Assembly: GCF_001598355.1 (NCBI RefSeq)
Contig: NZ_BCYU01000008.1
Span: 1-64,000 of the forward strand
Origin: Sphingomonas asaccharolytica NBRC 15499
Lineage (GTDB): Bacteria; Pseudomonadota; Alphaproteobacteria; Sphingomonadales; Sphingomonadaceae
Reading direction: 5' to 3'
Length of the DNA: 64,000 bases
Made by a program: the position numbers and the translations under genes
Notes under the pieces: generated by a model
Told to the model about the DNA's origin: nothing
Seen by the model: only the letters and a program-made list of their open reading frames with translations
Database searches by the model: none
Part shown: positions 53,835 through 62,969 of the stretch, in pieces
Position numbering within the stretch: the first letter of the stretch is position 1
Layout of the letters: each line of letters opens with the position of its first letter

Positions 53835-55631
53835 TCAGGTCCGCAACCGCTCGATCGCCTGGGCCAGCGCGACATAGAGCTTGCCCATGTCCGACGATAG
53901 CAAGGTCACGCCGATCGCCGCGCCGTCGCGTTGCGCCAGGATGCCGCGCAGCATCGCTTCGAAATCGTGGATGTAGCGATTGACCTGTTCGCGAACGGTA
54001 TCGTCATTGTCATAGGCTTCAAGCACAGCGCGCATCTCACCGGCGTCGAGCAGCTTGACCGCGCGCCGCGCGAACGCTCCGCGATTGCCCTTGAGATAGG
54101 CCAGCCAGGAAGAATCGGGGACTTCCGACGAATAGATGCTGGTGAGGTCGATCGCCGCCGAGTTAAGCGATTCGATCAACAGCGACACGCGGCGGGCGAA
54201 ACCGTTCGCCTCCTCGGTATCGGCCAGCCGCGCCTCGATCAGGCTCGACGCCTCGGCGATCGCTAGCATCTGGCGATTGAGCTTGTCCGATGCGTCGGTT
54301 GCCGATGCCGCCGCCGTTTCGGTGGCTTGCGCGATCGTCGCCAGGCTGCGCTCGACGGCTTGCGATGCCGCCGCTTCCAGCGCGTCGGCCGCGTCGGGGG
54401 CGATCCGTGCCATCGCCTCGCGCGCATGCTCGGCCGCGGCATTGGCGGTGTCGCGGATGCGCATGAGCGTTTCGAGCAATTGCGGCGCCGCCTCTCCGGC
54501 GAAACGATGCGCCGCGCCGCTGGTATCGTCGATCGAGCGAGTCAGCGCGTCGACCTGCTCTTGGCCCGCGGCGAGAGTCGCGGCAACATGATTGGCCACG
54601 GCTTCGATCCCGGCGATGCGATCGGCCAATGCGGTGGTGCTGTCGGTGGCGGTGCGGTCGAGCGCGGCCTGGTTGGTGGACAGCATTGCGAGCATGGCGT
54701 CGCCCTGCGCGGCGATGCCCTTGCGGGCCTCATCCACTGCGCTGGCGGTGCGATCGAGCAGGCCGTCGACTGCTTCGGACATCGCGCTGGTGACCTGTTC
54801 GAGGCGAGTACCCGCGGTTTCGCTGGTCGCTTCCATCCGCGCGATATGCGCGGACAGGCGTTCCGCCGCGCCGCTGGTATGGCTATCGACTTCGCGCGCG
54901 CGCTCGCCAAGCGCGACGACCTGGGCGTCGAGCGCCGCCGCGCGCTCGCTTGCGGTCAGGCCGATCGTTTCGATCTGACCAGCCAGCGTCGTCGTCTGGT
55001 CATGGGCGTGGGGAAGCGTCGCCAACATGATCTGGAGGTTGGCCTCCAGATTGGCGGCGGCCTTGTCGATGCGGGCAGCGTCGACCTCAGCCTTGGAAAG
55101 GTGGCTGTCGAGCACCGACGATGCTTCGCTCAGGCGATCCGAAGCGGCGCTCGCCGTCGCCATCATCACCGTGACCTGATCGGCCAGCTTCTCGCGATTG
55201 CTGTCGATCGTGTGCGCCATGACGTCGATGACGGACTGGAGATGCTCGGCCTCGGCGCGCATCGATCGCGCGGTGTCGTTGAATCGGCGCGCTTCGATCC
55301 GGCTTGAGCGCCGCGCGACCAGCCAAAGAACGGCGATCAGCGCCAACGGCGCGGTCAGTCCGGTAGCCAGTTCGGCCAGCACGGTCGGCGTGGGGGCAGC
55401 CTGCATGGCTGGCCAGGCATACCAGCCGAAGAAGCCGATCCATGCTGCCGCAGACACGAATGCCAGGCCAGCCAGGATGCGCCATTTCGTCGCGCCCGAC
55501 CGCTCTTCCAATTCCTCAGGTTGCTCGAAAACCTCGCCTTCGTAAGGCTCGGTCAGCTGCAACGGCTCATCCGCCGCGGCGTACTGAACGTCGCTGACGT
55601 GCAAGTCGATGATCTTAGACCCCCCGTTCAT
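53835..55631 (-). CDS. Membrane-anchored coiled-coil protein of unknown function
   Basis: A 598-residue protein. An acidic N-terminus of about 45 residues is followed by two hydrophobic helices (ILAGLAFVSAAAWIGFFGWY and ELATGLTAPLALIAVLWLVA). About 400 residues of Ala/Thr/Glu/Asp-rich heptad sequence come next (repeats such as ATSETAGTRLEQVTSAM), then a compact C-terminus. The layout resembles chemoreceptor or apolipoprotein-like rods, but no methyl-accepting signature is seen. It starts with ATG. Function cannot be assigned. Confidence 0.75.
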   Translation of the reverse strand: MNGGSKIIDLHVSDVQYAAADEPLQLTEPYEGEVFEQPEELEERSGATKWRILAGLAFVSAAAWIGFFGWYAWPAMQAAPTPTVLAELATGLTAPLALIAVLWLVARRSSRIEARRFNDTARSMRAEAEHLQSVIDVMAHTIDSNREKLADQVTVMMATASAASDRLSEASSVLDSHLSKAEVDAARIDKAAANLEANLQIMLATLPHAHDQTTTLAGQIETIGLTASERAAALDAQVVALGERAREVDSHTSGAAERLSAHIARMEATSETAGTRLEQVTSAMSEAVDGLLDRTASAVDEARKGIAAQGDAMLAMLSTNQAALDRTATDSTTALADRIAGIEAVANHVAATLAAGQEQVDALTRSIDDTSGAAHRFAGEAAPQLLETLMRIRDTANAAAEHAREAMARIAPDAADALEAAASQAVERSLATIAQATETAAASATDASDKLNRQMLAIAEASSLIEARLADTEEANGFARRVSLLIESLNSAAIDLTSIYSSEVPDSSWLAYLKGNRGAFARRAVKLLDAGEMRAVLEAYDNDDTVREQVNRYIHDFEAMLRGILAQRDGAAIGVTLLSSDMGKLYVALAQAIERLRT

Positions 55632-55712
55632 GACGCTTTGTTTATCATAAAACAGACCATTTCAAAGCGATTGCGCAACGTTCCGTTAAAGCCCTTAGGG
55701 CTAGGATGGGTC

Positions 55713-56003
55713 ATGGCCTATGATCCCGGTGCAATCGATGCGACCCTAGCTGCGGCAGTCGGTGACGAACCGGGGCTGATTGCAGAATTGCGCGCGGCTT
55801 TCGTCGAGAGTGCGGAAAAGGCGATCGATGCGTTCGAAACGGCCGGAAGCGACGAGGCCTGGCGTCTTGCGGCGGCGCGTCTCAAAGGACTGGCGGCAAG
55901 TTTCGGCGCGGTGCGCCTGATGAGCCTGGCGTCCGAAGCCGCGACCGCGCCCGGCAATGCGGATGTGGTGAGAACCTTGCGGCGTGCGGTGGCGCGGCTC
56001 TAG
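55713..56003 (+). CDS. HPt-like domain protein lacking the phosphorylatable His
   Basis: A 96-residue all-helical protein that aligns with histidine phosphotransfer domains. AWRLAAARLKGLAASFGAVR corresponds to the canonical AAHxLKGxAxxxG helix, but the His position is Ala (residue 55). It therefore cannot be phosphorylated there and may be a protein-interaction module or a degenerate relic. The ATG lies nine bases after TAGGAT. It heads a forward set with a membrane nucleotidyltransferase-like protein, DUF2336 and a kinase-like protein. Confidence 0.7.
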   Translation: MAYDPGAIDATLAAAVGDEPGLIAELRAAFVESAEKAIDAFETAGSDEAWRLAAARLKGLAASFGAVRLMSLASEAATAPGNADVVRTLRRAVARL

Positions 56004-56076
56004 CCATCCGGCGCCGGCGACTCGGCGATCAATCACGATCCTTGCGATAGCCGAGTGCGAGGCTTAACAGCCCCGG

Positions 56077-57255
56077 ATGCTTGCCGGGCTCCTGTTCGCC
56101 ACAGCCGACGCGTCCGATCGCCAAGATACACTGGCGGCGACGTTGCCGGTGGGGGGCGTGACGCTGATCGAATTCCAGGCGCGGCTGTTGATCGCCGCTG
56201 GGGCGTCGCAGATCATCGTCGTCGTTTCCCGCCTGACTCCGGAATTGCTTGGCGCGATCAATCGCATGGGTCGGCGCGGCATTGCGGTCGACGCGGTGCG
56301 TGGTCCCGCCGAGGTGCTCGCCAAGCTCCATCCGCTGGCCCGCGTGATGTGGTTGGCGGATGGGCTGATGACGACCAGCGTCATGGTCGAAGCGATGCGC
56401 GATCGCGATCGCGATACGTTGCTGGTGGCCGCGACTGGCGACGAACTCGAACGGATCGGTCCCAGCGCGGTATGGGCGGGAATCGCCACGATCGACCCGC
56501 AGCGTATCGCCGATGTCGTGAAGCTGCCGGCCGATTATGATTTCGCCTCCTCGCTCTTGCGGGTGATCGCGCAACGCGGTGCCGAGCAATTGCCGCTACC
56601 CGAAACCGCCGTGCGCGAAGGTCACGGCGTCCAGCGCGATTCGCGCGCGCTGGCGGCAAAGGGCCGGGCCGCGCTGGTCGCGGCGCTCGGCACACGGACC
56701 AATTGGGTCGATCGCTTCCTGGTCGCGCCGCTCGCCAAACTGGCGCTGCCGCCATTGGTTGCACGCGGCGTGCCCCCCGTTGCGCTAGCCGGGCTTGGCG
56801 GCCTGTTCGGCGTGAGTGGGCTAGCGGCGATCGCGATCGGCTGGTCTGCCTCGGGCATGGCGGCGATCGTGCTGGCGCTCGCGCTTCTCGCGCTGGCTGA
56901 TGTACTGGCGTGGCTGCGCGACGAGCGGACGCTCGGCAGGATATTGCGCTGGAGTACGCCGGCGGCGGTCGCATTGGCGACTCTGCTATTGGGTCAGCGG
57001 GTCGGGTTTCTGGCCGCCAGCGCAACGCCGCCGCTGCTAGCCTTGACGACGGTCCTGGCCGCAGCGCTGGCAGAACGTGCGGCAGGAGTGGTCGCACGAC
57101 CGTGGTGGTGGGCAGTCCCGGCCGCTTATCCGCTGATCCTGCTGCCGGCAGTGCTGGTCGGATATCCGGTCTGGGGATTGGCGGCGGCGGCCAGCTATGC
57201 CGGCGTCACGCTCGGTTTTGCAGTGGAAGCTTTGCGATCGCGTATAGGCGGTTAA
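56077..57255 (+). CDS. Degenerate nucleotidyltransferase / CDP-alcohol transferase-like membrane protein
   Basis: A 392-residue two-part protein. Residues 1-190 resemble a GT-A nucleotidyltransferase (PVGGVTLIEFQARLLIAAGA, then IIVVV), but the LAAGxGxR nucleotide motif is not present. Residues 210-390 contain about six hydrophobic helices that follow FLVAPLAKLALPPLVARGV, like the start of CDP-alcohol phosphatidyltransferase domains, yet the DGxxAR-type motif is missing. This is the layout of inositol-phosphate cytidylyltransferase/DIPP-synthase fusions with both active sites worn away. The call is tentative. The start ATG is the first in frame. Confidence 0.55.
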   Translation: MLAGLLFATADASDRQDTLAATLPVGGVTLIEFQARLLIAAGASQIIVVVSRLTPELLGAINRMGRRGIAVDAVRGPAEVLAKLHPLARVMWLADGLMTTSVMVEAMRDRDRDTLLVAATGDELERIGPSAVWAGIATIDPQRIADVVKLPADYDFASSLLRVIAQRGAEQLPLPETAVREGHGVQRDSRALAAKGRAALVAALGTRTNWVDRFLVAPLAKLALPPLVARGVPPVALAGLGGLFGVSGLAAIAIGWSASGMAAIVLALALLALADVLAWLRDERTLGRILRWSTPAAVALATLLLGQRVGFLAASATPPLLALTTVLAAALAERAAGVVARPWWWAVPAAYPLILLPAVLVGYPVWGLAAAASYAGVTLGFAVEALRSRIGG

Positions 57256-57284
57256 CCACATCCCGCGAAATCGGTGAGTTCTGG

Positions 57285-57300
57285 CTAACCTCGCTTTAAC
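57285..57300 (+). promoter_or_regulatory. Putative CtrA binding site before the DUF2336 gene
   Basis: CTAA-N7-TTAAC, one base off the CtrA consensus TTAA-N7-TTAAC, ending 22 bases before the DUF2336 ATG. A GGTTAACC palindrome lies 30 bases further upstream. The position would suit a promoter reading into the DUF2336-kinase operon. Confidence 0.5.
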
Positions 57301-57322
57301 GACACAATCGTACAACCGCACG

Positions 57323-58405
57323 ATGTCGATCGACCAAGGCGATTGGGACGATGGCGCCCGTGCGAGCGCCAGCACGCTGCTCGCGCGCGCGGCGGCAGCG
57401 GCGCGTCATGTCGACCGCCGCCTGGCCGAGGCGATTGACGACTTCTTCCTCCCCGACGATTCGCGGCTCGACGACCGGACGCGCGCGGCGCTCGCGGCGA
57501 CGCTGACCGCGATGGTCGCGGTGGTCGAACACGATCTCCGCCAGCGAACCGTCACACTTTTGGCCAGCGTGGATCCGGCATTGATCCAACGGATCGACAG
57601 CGGTGCGCCGGTGCTCGACCGCCTGGTCGACAGCGGATTGCTGCGTGATTTCGAGCTAATGCGCGAATTGATCGCGCGAACCCGGCAGGATCTGCTGGTC
57701 GACCTGTTGCCGGCTTTGCCGCCCGATGAGATCGGCTCGGCCAGCCTGCTCGCGCGGCTGGCCGGAAGTGCCGACGCCTCGGTCGCGGATGCGGCGTTGA
57801 CGATGATGGCCGCCGAAAGCCGGCGCCGCGGGCTGATCGACAGCAATCGGCTGGAGCGGACCGAACTCCCGGCCGAACTGCACCACAGGCTGGTCTGGTG
57901 GGTAGCAGCGGCGATTCGCGAACAATTGGGGCCGAGCATTGCAGATCGCATGATTGTCGAGGCAGCGTTGCGCGCGCTCGCCGACCATGACGAAGGCGAT
58001 CGTCTGGAAAGCGCGGCGATGCGGCTGGCGGCCACGATCGATCCGCAACCCGCCGAACTGGCGACGGTACTGAGGCATGCACTAGGGGATCGGCGAGTGG
58101 CGCTGGTCATCGCGTTGCTCGGGCATGCCTTGGGCATCGATTACGTGACGATGCGGCAGATCGTGTTGGATGGCGGCGAGCAATTATGGCTGGCGCTACG
58201 CGGGGCCGGGCTCGACCGCGCGACGGTCGCCCGGATCGGGCTCAGCCTGTGCGAAGCCGACCCGCGACGCGATGTCGAAGTCTTTGCCGATCAATTGGAA
58301 GCGATCGCCGCGGTCACGCCCGACGAGGCGCGCGGGGCGCTTGCGCCGCTCCGGCTCCATCCCGATTTTCGCGCGGCGATGGCCGACCTGGAGAAGCGTC
58401 GATGA
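57323..58405 (+). CDS. DUF2336 domain-containing protein
   Basis: A 360-residue all-helical, Ala/Leu/Arg-rich protein matching the alphaproteobacterial DUF2336 family (HEAT-like helices; for example ALAATLTAMVAVVEHDLRQR and IALLGHALGIDYVTMRQIVL). The biochemical role is not known. It shares an ATGA overlap with the kinase-like gene, so the two products are made together and may interact. A CtrA-like box lies immediately upstream. Confidence 0.8.
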   Translation: MSIDQGDWDDGARASASTLLARAAAAARHVDRRLAEAIDDFFLPDDSRLDDRTRAALAATLTAMVAVVEHDLRQRTVTLLASVDPALIQRIDSGAPVLDRLVDSGLLRDFELMRELIARTRQDLLVDLLPALPPDEIGSASLLARLAGSADASVADAALTMMAAESRRRGLIDSNRLERTELPAELHHRLVWWVAAAIREQLGPSIADRMIVEAALRALADHDEGDRLESAAMRLAATIDPQPAELATVLRHALGDRRVALVIALLGHALGIDYVTMRQIVLDGGEQLWLALRGAGLDRATVARIGLSLCEADPRRDVEVFADQLEAIAAVTPDEARGALAPLRLHPDFRAAMADLEKRR

Positions 58406-59772
58406 GCGCGGTCGACGCCGGCTTGCCGCCGGTTCACGGTTTCGTCGATCGCGACGGGCGCCTGGTGGATGCCGGGCCGCGGCTCGACGACCTCAACACA
58501 CGCGCCGGTGGCGCGCTCGGGGAGCCTTTTGTCGTGCCGCAGGTCGCCGTGCTCGCGCGGCTCGCCCAGCGGCTGGGAATCACGGTCGCGCGGCATGTGC
58601 TGGTCGCCGACGGACCCGATGAGGTCGAATTGTGGGTTCGCGCCGATCCGGTCGACGACGGCGTGCGCCTGGAGTTGAGTGGCTGGAAGCTGCGCGCGCC
58701 GTGGACGCCGCCGGTCGATCCGGCGCGGCGTGACCGCGATCTGTTGCTGCAAGGCGCCGATTGGTGGTGGGAAACCGATGCGACCTTGCGGTTGACGGCG
58801 GTAGCTGCGGGGGCCGCACAGCAGGGGGTGGCTCCCGAAAGCGCGCTCGGCAAGCCGCTAGCGTCGTTGTTTGCGCTTGAGATGGACGCTGAAGGGGCGA
58901 TGCCGATGCTCGGCGTGCTGACGGTGCACCAGTCGTTCGAGGGTCAAGCGGCGACGGTGCGCGCGACCGGCCAGGCTGTGACCTTGTCTGCGCACCCGAC
59001 CCTCAACGCGGAGGGCCTGTTCGCGGGCTATATCGGCGCGGTCAGGGCCGAGGCGCGTGAGGTGACACAACCGGCGGAGGATCGTCCCAGCGATCCACTC
59101 GACGCGTTCAGCGCCCGGCTCGATCGCGCATTGCGCACGCCGCTCGGGCGCATCATCGCCAATGCCGACAGCATCCACGCCCAGACGGAGGGACCGATCC
59201 GGCGCGATTATGCCGATTATGCCTCGGACATCGCGAGCGCCGGACGGCATCTGCTCGGTCTGGTCGACGATCTGGTCGATCTGCAGGCAGTCGAGCGGTC
59301 CGACTTCGCACCCGCGGCGGAACCGATTGACCTCGCCGATATCGGGCGCCGCGCGGCTGGCCTGCTAGGCGTCCGCGCGGCGGAACGCGGCGTCAAGATC
59401 GACGCGCCGCAAGAGGTCGACAAAGCCCCCGCAACCGGCGAGTTCAAGCGCGTGCTGCAGATCCTGGTCAATCTGATCGGCAATGCGGTGCGCTATTCGC
59501 CCGATGGGGGGATGGTCTGGATCCGCACTCATCGCGACCGTGGTACGGCGGTGATCATCGTCGCCGATCAGGGCAAGGGCATCGCCCCCGAGGATCAGGC
59601 GCGCATCTTCGAAAAATTCGAACGCGTCGATACCAGCGAGCCGGGCGGCAGCGGACTGGGTCTCTACATCGCCCGACGGCTGGCGCGCGCGATGGGCGGC
59701 GACCTGACCGTCGATTCGGCGCTGGGCCAGGGTGCGCGTTTCATGCTGACTTTGCCGGGAGCGAGCGGCTGA
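58402..59772 (+). CDS. Histidine-kinase-like protein with Arg in place of the H-box His
   Basis: A 456-residue protein with a PAS-like region near residues 110-210 (WWWETDATLRLTAVA). A HisKA-like dimer helix follows with DRALRTPLGRI at 241-251, then a complete HATPase domain (N box NLIGNAVRYSP, G1 DQGKGI, G2 GGSGLGLYIARRLARAMGG). The canonical SHELRTPL has Arg242 where the phospho-accepting His should be. ATP binding should persist, but classical autophosphorylation should not. No transmembrane segment is seen, so it is cytoplasmic. It is coupled to the DUF2336 gene. Confidence 0.85.
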   Translation: MSAVDAGLPPVHGFVDRDGRLVDAGPRLDDLNTRAGGALGEPFVVPQVAVLARLAQRLGITVARHVLVADGPDEVELWVRADPVDDGVRLELSGWKLRAPWTPPVDPARRDRDLLLQGADWWWETDATLRLTAVAAGAAQQGVAPESALGKPLASLFALEMDAEGAMPMLGVLTVHQSFEGQAATVRATGQAVTLSAHPTLNAEGLFAGYIGAVRAEAREVTQPAEDRPSDPLDAFSARLDRALRTPLGRIIANADSIHAQTEGPIRRDYADYASDIASAGRHLLGLVDDLVDLQAVERSDFAPAAEPIDLADIGRRAAGLLGVRAAERGVKIDAPQEVDKAPATGEFKRVLQILVNLIGNAVRYSPDGGMVWIRTHRDRGTAVIIVADQGKGIAPEDQARIFEKFERVDTSEPGGSGLGLYIARRLARAMGGDLTVDSALGQGARFMLTLPGASG

Positions 59773-59780
59773 AGATTTGG

Positions 59781-59982
59781 CTCGCACAAAGACGCGAAGG
59801 CCCAAAGAAGAAGAGTGGTTTGCCCAGAGGCGCAGAGGGCGCCGAGGTGTTTCGCCCGGCTACGTTAGCAGCCTTTCATTTCCTGACTGCGAAAACGAAA
59901 GCGCACTTTCGCGCGCATTATCTCCGCGTTCCCTGCGCCTCTGCGCGAACCAAATCTTCGCGCCTTCGTGTCTTTGTGCGAG
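59781..59982. repeat. MITE-like element with 21-bp inverted ends
   Basis: A 202-bp non-coding element. Its ends, beginning CTCGCACAAAGAC and finishing GTCTTTGTGCGAG, are inverse complements at 20 of 21 bases. An inner pair (GAGGCGCAGAGGG near 59827 and CCCTGCGCCTCTGCG near 59932) can extend the fold. It starts nine bases after the kinase-like stop codon. Similar CGCAGAGG-type intergenic repeats occur in many bacteria. No transposase or target duplication is clear. Confidence 0.75.
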
Positions 59983-60027
59983 AACTCATATCAACAGGTC
60001 CCGCACCTGACTTGAGCAGTGCTGACT

Positions 60028-60213
60028 CTAGCGCCGGCCGATCCACACCAGCACGATGCCGCCCGCGGCGAGCAACGCGCCCCAGATCGACCAGATGCGC
60101 TGATCGAGCATGAAGCTCGATGCCGGCCAGTGGACCAGGCCGGTGCCCTGGCCCACCCACAGCAACCCCATCGCGATGCAGATCGCGCCGACGATCTGGA
60201 GCAGCAGGCGCAT
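60028..60213 (-). CDS. Small two-helix membrane protein downstream of gltA
   Basis: A 61-residue protein with two hydrophobic helices (LLQIVGAICIAMGLLWVG and IWGALLAAGGIVLVWIGRR) joined by a short loop. The ATG shares one base with the gltA stop (TGATG), which selects it over a longer frame that would begin inside gltA. It is probably translated with gltA. I know no function. Confidence 0.72.
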   Translation of the reverse strand: MRLLLQIVGAICIAMGLLWVGQGTGLVHWPASSFMLDQRIWSIWGALLAAGGIVLVWIGRR

Positions 60214-61490
60214 CAGCGCTGGCCGATAGCGGTGTAATCGCGCTGCGTCGGGCCGGTGTAGAGCTGGCGCGGCCGGCCGATCTTCTGGGCGGGGTCGCTG
60301 ATCATCTCGTTCCACTGTGCGACCCAGCCGACAGTGCGGGCGAGCGCGAACAAGGCGGTGAACATCGTCGTCGGGAAACCGATCGCCGACAGGATCACGC
60401 CCGAATAGAAATCGACGTTCGGGAACAGCTTCTTCTCGACGAAATAGGGGTCGTTGAGCGCCATATGCTCGAGCTGCAGCGCGACCTCGAACACCGGATC
60501 GCTGACCTTGAGCGCGTCGAACACTTCGCGCACGGTCTGCTGCATCACCGTCGCACGCGGATCATAATTCTTATAGACGCGGTGACCGAAGCCCATCAGG
60601 CGGAACGGGTCGTTCTTGTCCTTGGCGCGCGCGATGAATTCGGGGATTCGATCGGGCGTGCCGATCTCTCGCAGCATGTTGAGCGCGGCTTCGTTGGCGC
60701 CGCCATGCGCCGGACCCCACAGACAGGCGATGCCCGCCGCGATGCACGCGAACGGATTGGCGCCCGATGACCCGGCCAGGCGGACGGTCGAGGTCGACGC
60801 GTTCTGCTCGTGATCGGCATGGAGGATGAAGATGCGGTCGAGCGCACGCTCGACGATCGGGTTCACCTCATACGGCTCGGCCGGGACGCCGAACGTCATG
60901 CGCAGGAAATTGCCGGTGTAGCTCAGCGAGTTGTCCGGGTAGAGGAACGGCTGTCCGACGCTGTATTTGTACGCCATCGCCGCGATCGTCGGCATCTTGG
61001 CGATGAGGCGGTGCGACGCGATCATTCGCTGGTGTGGGTCGTTGATGTCGGTCGAATCGTGATAGAAAGCCGACAGCGCGCCGACCACGCCGCACATGAT
61101 CGCCATCGGATGCGCGTCGCGACGGAAACCGCGATAGAAAGTCGCGAGTTGCTCGTGCAGCATGGTATGGCGGGTGATCGTGTGGGTGAATTCGTCGAGC
61201 TCGCCCTTCGACGGCAGTTCGCCGTTGAGGAGCAAATAGCTCACTTCCATGAAGCTCGATTGCTCGGCGAGCTGGCCAATCGGATAGCCGCGATGGAGCA
61301 GAATGCCCTCGTCGCCGTCGATATAGGTCAGCGCCGATTCGCAGCTGGCGGTCGAGGTGAAGCCCGGGTCATAGGTGAACATGCCCGTTTCGTTGTACAG
61401 CTTGCGGATATCGACCACCTGGGGGCCGACCGAACCGGACATCACCGGATAGTCGTGATTCCCGAACTTGAGGGTGTTCGTGTCGGCCAT
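60213..61490 (-). CDS. gltA: Citrate synthase (type II)
   Basis: A 425-residue hexameric-type citrate synthase that condenses acetyl-CoA with oxaloacetate. The catalytic residues are visible: His in [15 protein letters not shown], His in [13 protein letters not shown] and Asp in [21 protein letters not shown] surroundings. The N-terminal domain and length match E. coli GltA (427), which is regulated by NADH. It follows gltX by 17 bases and shares its stop with the small membrane-protein gene. Confidence 0.97.
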   Translation of the reverse strand: MADTNTLKFGNHDYPVMSGSVGPQVVDIRKLYNETGMFTYDPGFTSTASCESALTYIDGDEGILLHRGYPIGQLAEQSSFMEVSYLLLNGELPSKGELDEFTHTITRHTMLHEQLATFYRGFRRDAHPMAIMCGVVGALSAFYHDSTDINDPHQRMIASHRLIAKMPTIAAMAYKYSVGQPFLYPDNSLSYTGNFLRMTFGVPAEPYEVNPIVERALDRIFILHADHEQNASTSTVRLAGSSGANPFACIAAGIACLWGPAHGGANEAALNMLREIGTPDRIPEFIARAKDKNDPFRLMGFGHRVYKNYDPRATVMQQTVREVFDALKVSDPVFEVALQLEHMALNDPYFVEKKLFPNVDFYSGVILSAIGFPTTMFTALFALARTVGWVAQWNEMISDPAQKIGRPRQLYTGPTQRDYTAIGQR

Positions 61491-61507
61491 ATAACATTCC
61501 TTCGAAT

Positions 61508-62941
61508 TCAGGCTGCCATCCGGTCGGATATGCGGCCCAGGCTTTCCACGCGGCCAAGGACAACAAGCACGTCGAAAATGCCGGGGGAAGTGCGCTTGCC
61601 GGTCAGCGCCGCGCGAAGCGGCTGCGCGACCTGGCCGAGCTTTACCCCGGCGTCTTCGGCGACTTGCCGAACCGCGTTTTCGAGCGCCTCCGTATCCCAG
61701 TCCGCGACGGCGTCAAGCGCCGTGTGAAGGCGCGCGAGCAAGGTGAGTGCCTCACCCTGAAGCAGCATTGCTGCATCTGCGTCCATCGGCAGCGGTCGGG
61801 CGTGGAAAAGGAACATGCTGCCCTCGGCCAGTTCGACCAGATTGGCGGCGCGCGGCTTGAGGAACGGCATGGTGCGGCGCAACAGTTCGTGCTGCGGCGG
61901 GGTCAATTCCAGCGGGATTCGGGGGGCGACGAGATCGGCGAGCCGAGCGTCGTCCGCTTCGCGAATATAATGCCCGTTCAGGTTCTCTAGTTTCTTCAAA
62001 TCGAACCGACTTGGTGATTTTCCCACACCGTTCAGGTCGAACCAATCGATTGCCTGGGCGCGGCTGATAATCTCGTCATCGCCATGACCCCAACCGAGCC
62101 GCAACAGATAATTGTCCACCGCCTCGGGCAGCAGGCCCATCTCGTCGCGATAGGCGTCGACGCCGAGCGCGCCGTGACGCTTGGACAGTTTGGCGCCATC
62201 CGCGCCATGGATCAGCGGAATATGGGCATAGACCGGTTCCGGCCAGCCCATCGCGCGATAGATCGGCAATTGGCGGAAGGCGTTGTTGAGATGATCGTCA
62301 CCGCGGATGACGTGAGTCACGCCCATGTCATGATCGTCGACCACCACCGCCAGCATATAAGTCGGGGTACCGTCCGATCGTAGCAGGACGAGATCGTCGA
62401 TTTCGCTATTCTGGACGGTGACCTCACCCTGGACGCGATCCTGGATGGTGGTCGCGCCGTCGGTCGGGGCCTTCAGACGGATGACGTGCGGCGCTTGCGG
62501 ATCGTTGGGCACGCGGTCGCGCCAGGGCGAGCGGATTCTGAGCGGCTTCTTCGCCGCTTCGGCCTCGGCGCGCATCTGGGCAAGCTCATCTTGCGTGAGG
62601 TAGCAGCGATAGGCGGCTCCCTTTTCGACCATTTCATACGCGACCTCGGCATGGCGAGCGGCGCGCGAGAATTGATAGATTTCGGGCCCGTCCCATTCTA
62701 GGTCGAGCCAGCGCATTCCCGCCAAAATGGCGTCAATTGCGGGCTGTGTCGATCGCGCGCGGTCGGTATCCTCGATGCGCAGGAGGAACTTGCCCCCGTG
62801 GTGTCGCGCGAACAGCAGATTGAACAACGCGGTGCGCGCGCCGCCAATATGCAGAAAGCCGGTCGGCGAAGGCGCGAACCGGGTGACGACGTTGGTGACG
62901 GGTGCGCCTGCGGGCGCCCCGGAGTCAGAACTGGCGCTCAA
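61508..62941 (-). CDS. gltX: Glutamyl-tRNA synthetase
   Basis: A 477-residue class I aminoacyl-tRNA synthetase. The HIGH-type motif appears as [19 protein letters not shown], and the KMSKS-type loop as [13 protein letters not shown]. It charges tRNA-Glu (and tRNA-Gln where the amidotransferase route is used). No ATG or GTG lies close before the first conserved residues. A TTG with GGGAG nine bases upstream is the best start, and an upstream GTG (63001) would run into the divergent comEC gene. It is probably co-transcribed with gltA. Confidence 0.92.
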   Translation of the reverse strand: MSASSDSGAPAGAPVTNVVTRFAPSPTGFLHIGGARTALFNLLFARHHGGKFLLRIEDTDRARSTQPAIDAILAGMRWLDLEWDGPEIYQFSRAARHAEVAYEMVEKGAAYRCYLTQDELAQMRAEAEAAKKPLRIRSPWRDRVPNDPQAPHVIRLKAPTDGATTIQDRVQGEVTVQNSEIDDLVLLRSDGTPTYMLAVVVDDHDMGVTHVIRGDDHLNNAFRQLPIYRAMGWPEPVYAHIPLIHGADGAKLSKRHGALGVDAYRDEMGLLPEAVDNYLLRLGWGHGDDEIISRAQAIDWFDLNGVGKSPSRFDLKKLENLNGHYIREADDARLADLVAPRIPLELTPPQHELLRRTMPFLKPRAANLVELAEGSMFLFHARPLPMDADAAMLLQGEALTLLARLHTALDAVADWDTEALENAVRQVAEDAGVKLGQVAQPLRAALTGKRTSPGIFDVLVVLGRVESLGRISDRMAA

Positions 62942-62969
62942 CCGCGCATGCTCCCAGGCTGGATGACTG

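Noticed and set aside
55680..55712. CtrA-like TTAAC on the minus strand before the coiled-coil gene
   Set aside because: The spacing to the other half-site is five, not seven, bases.
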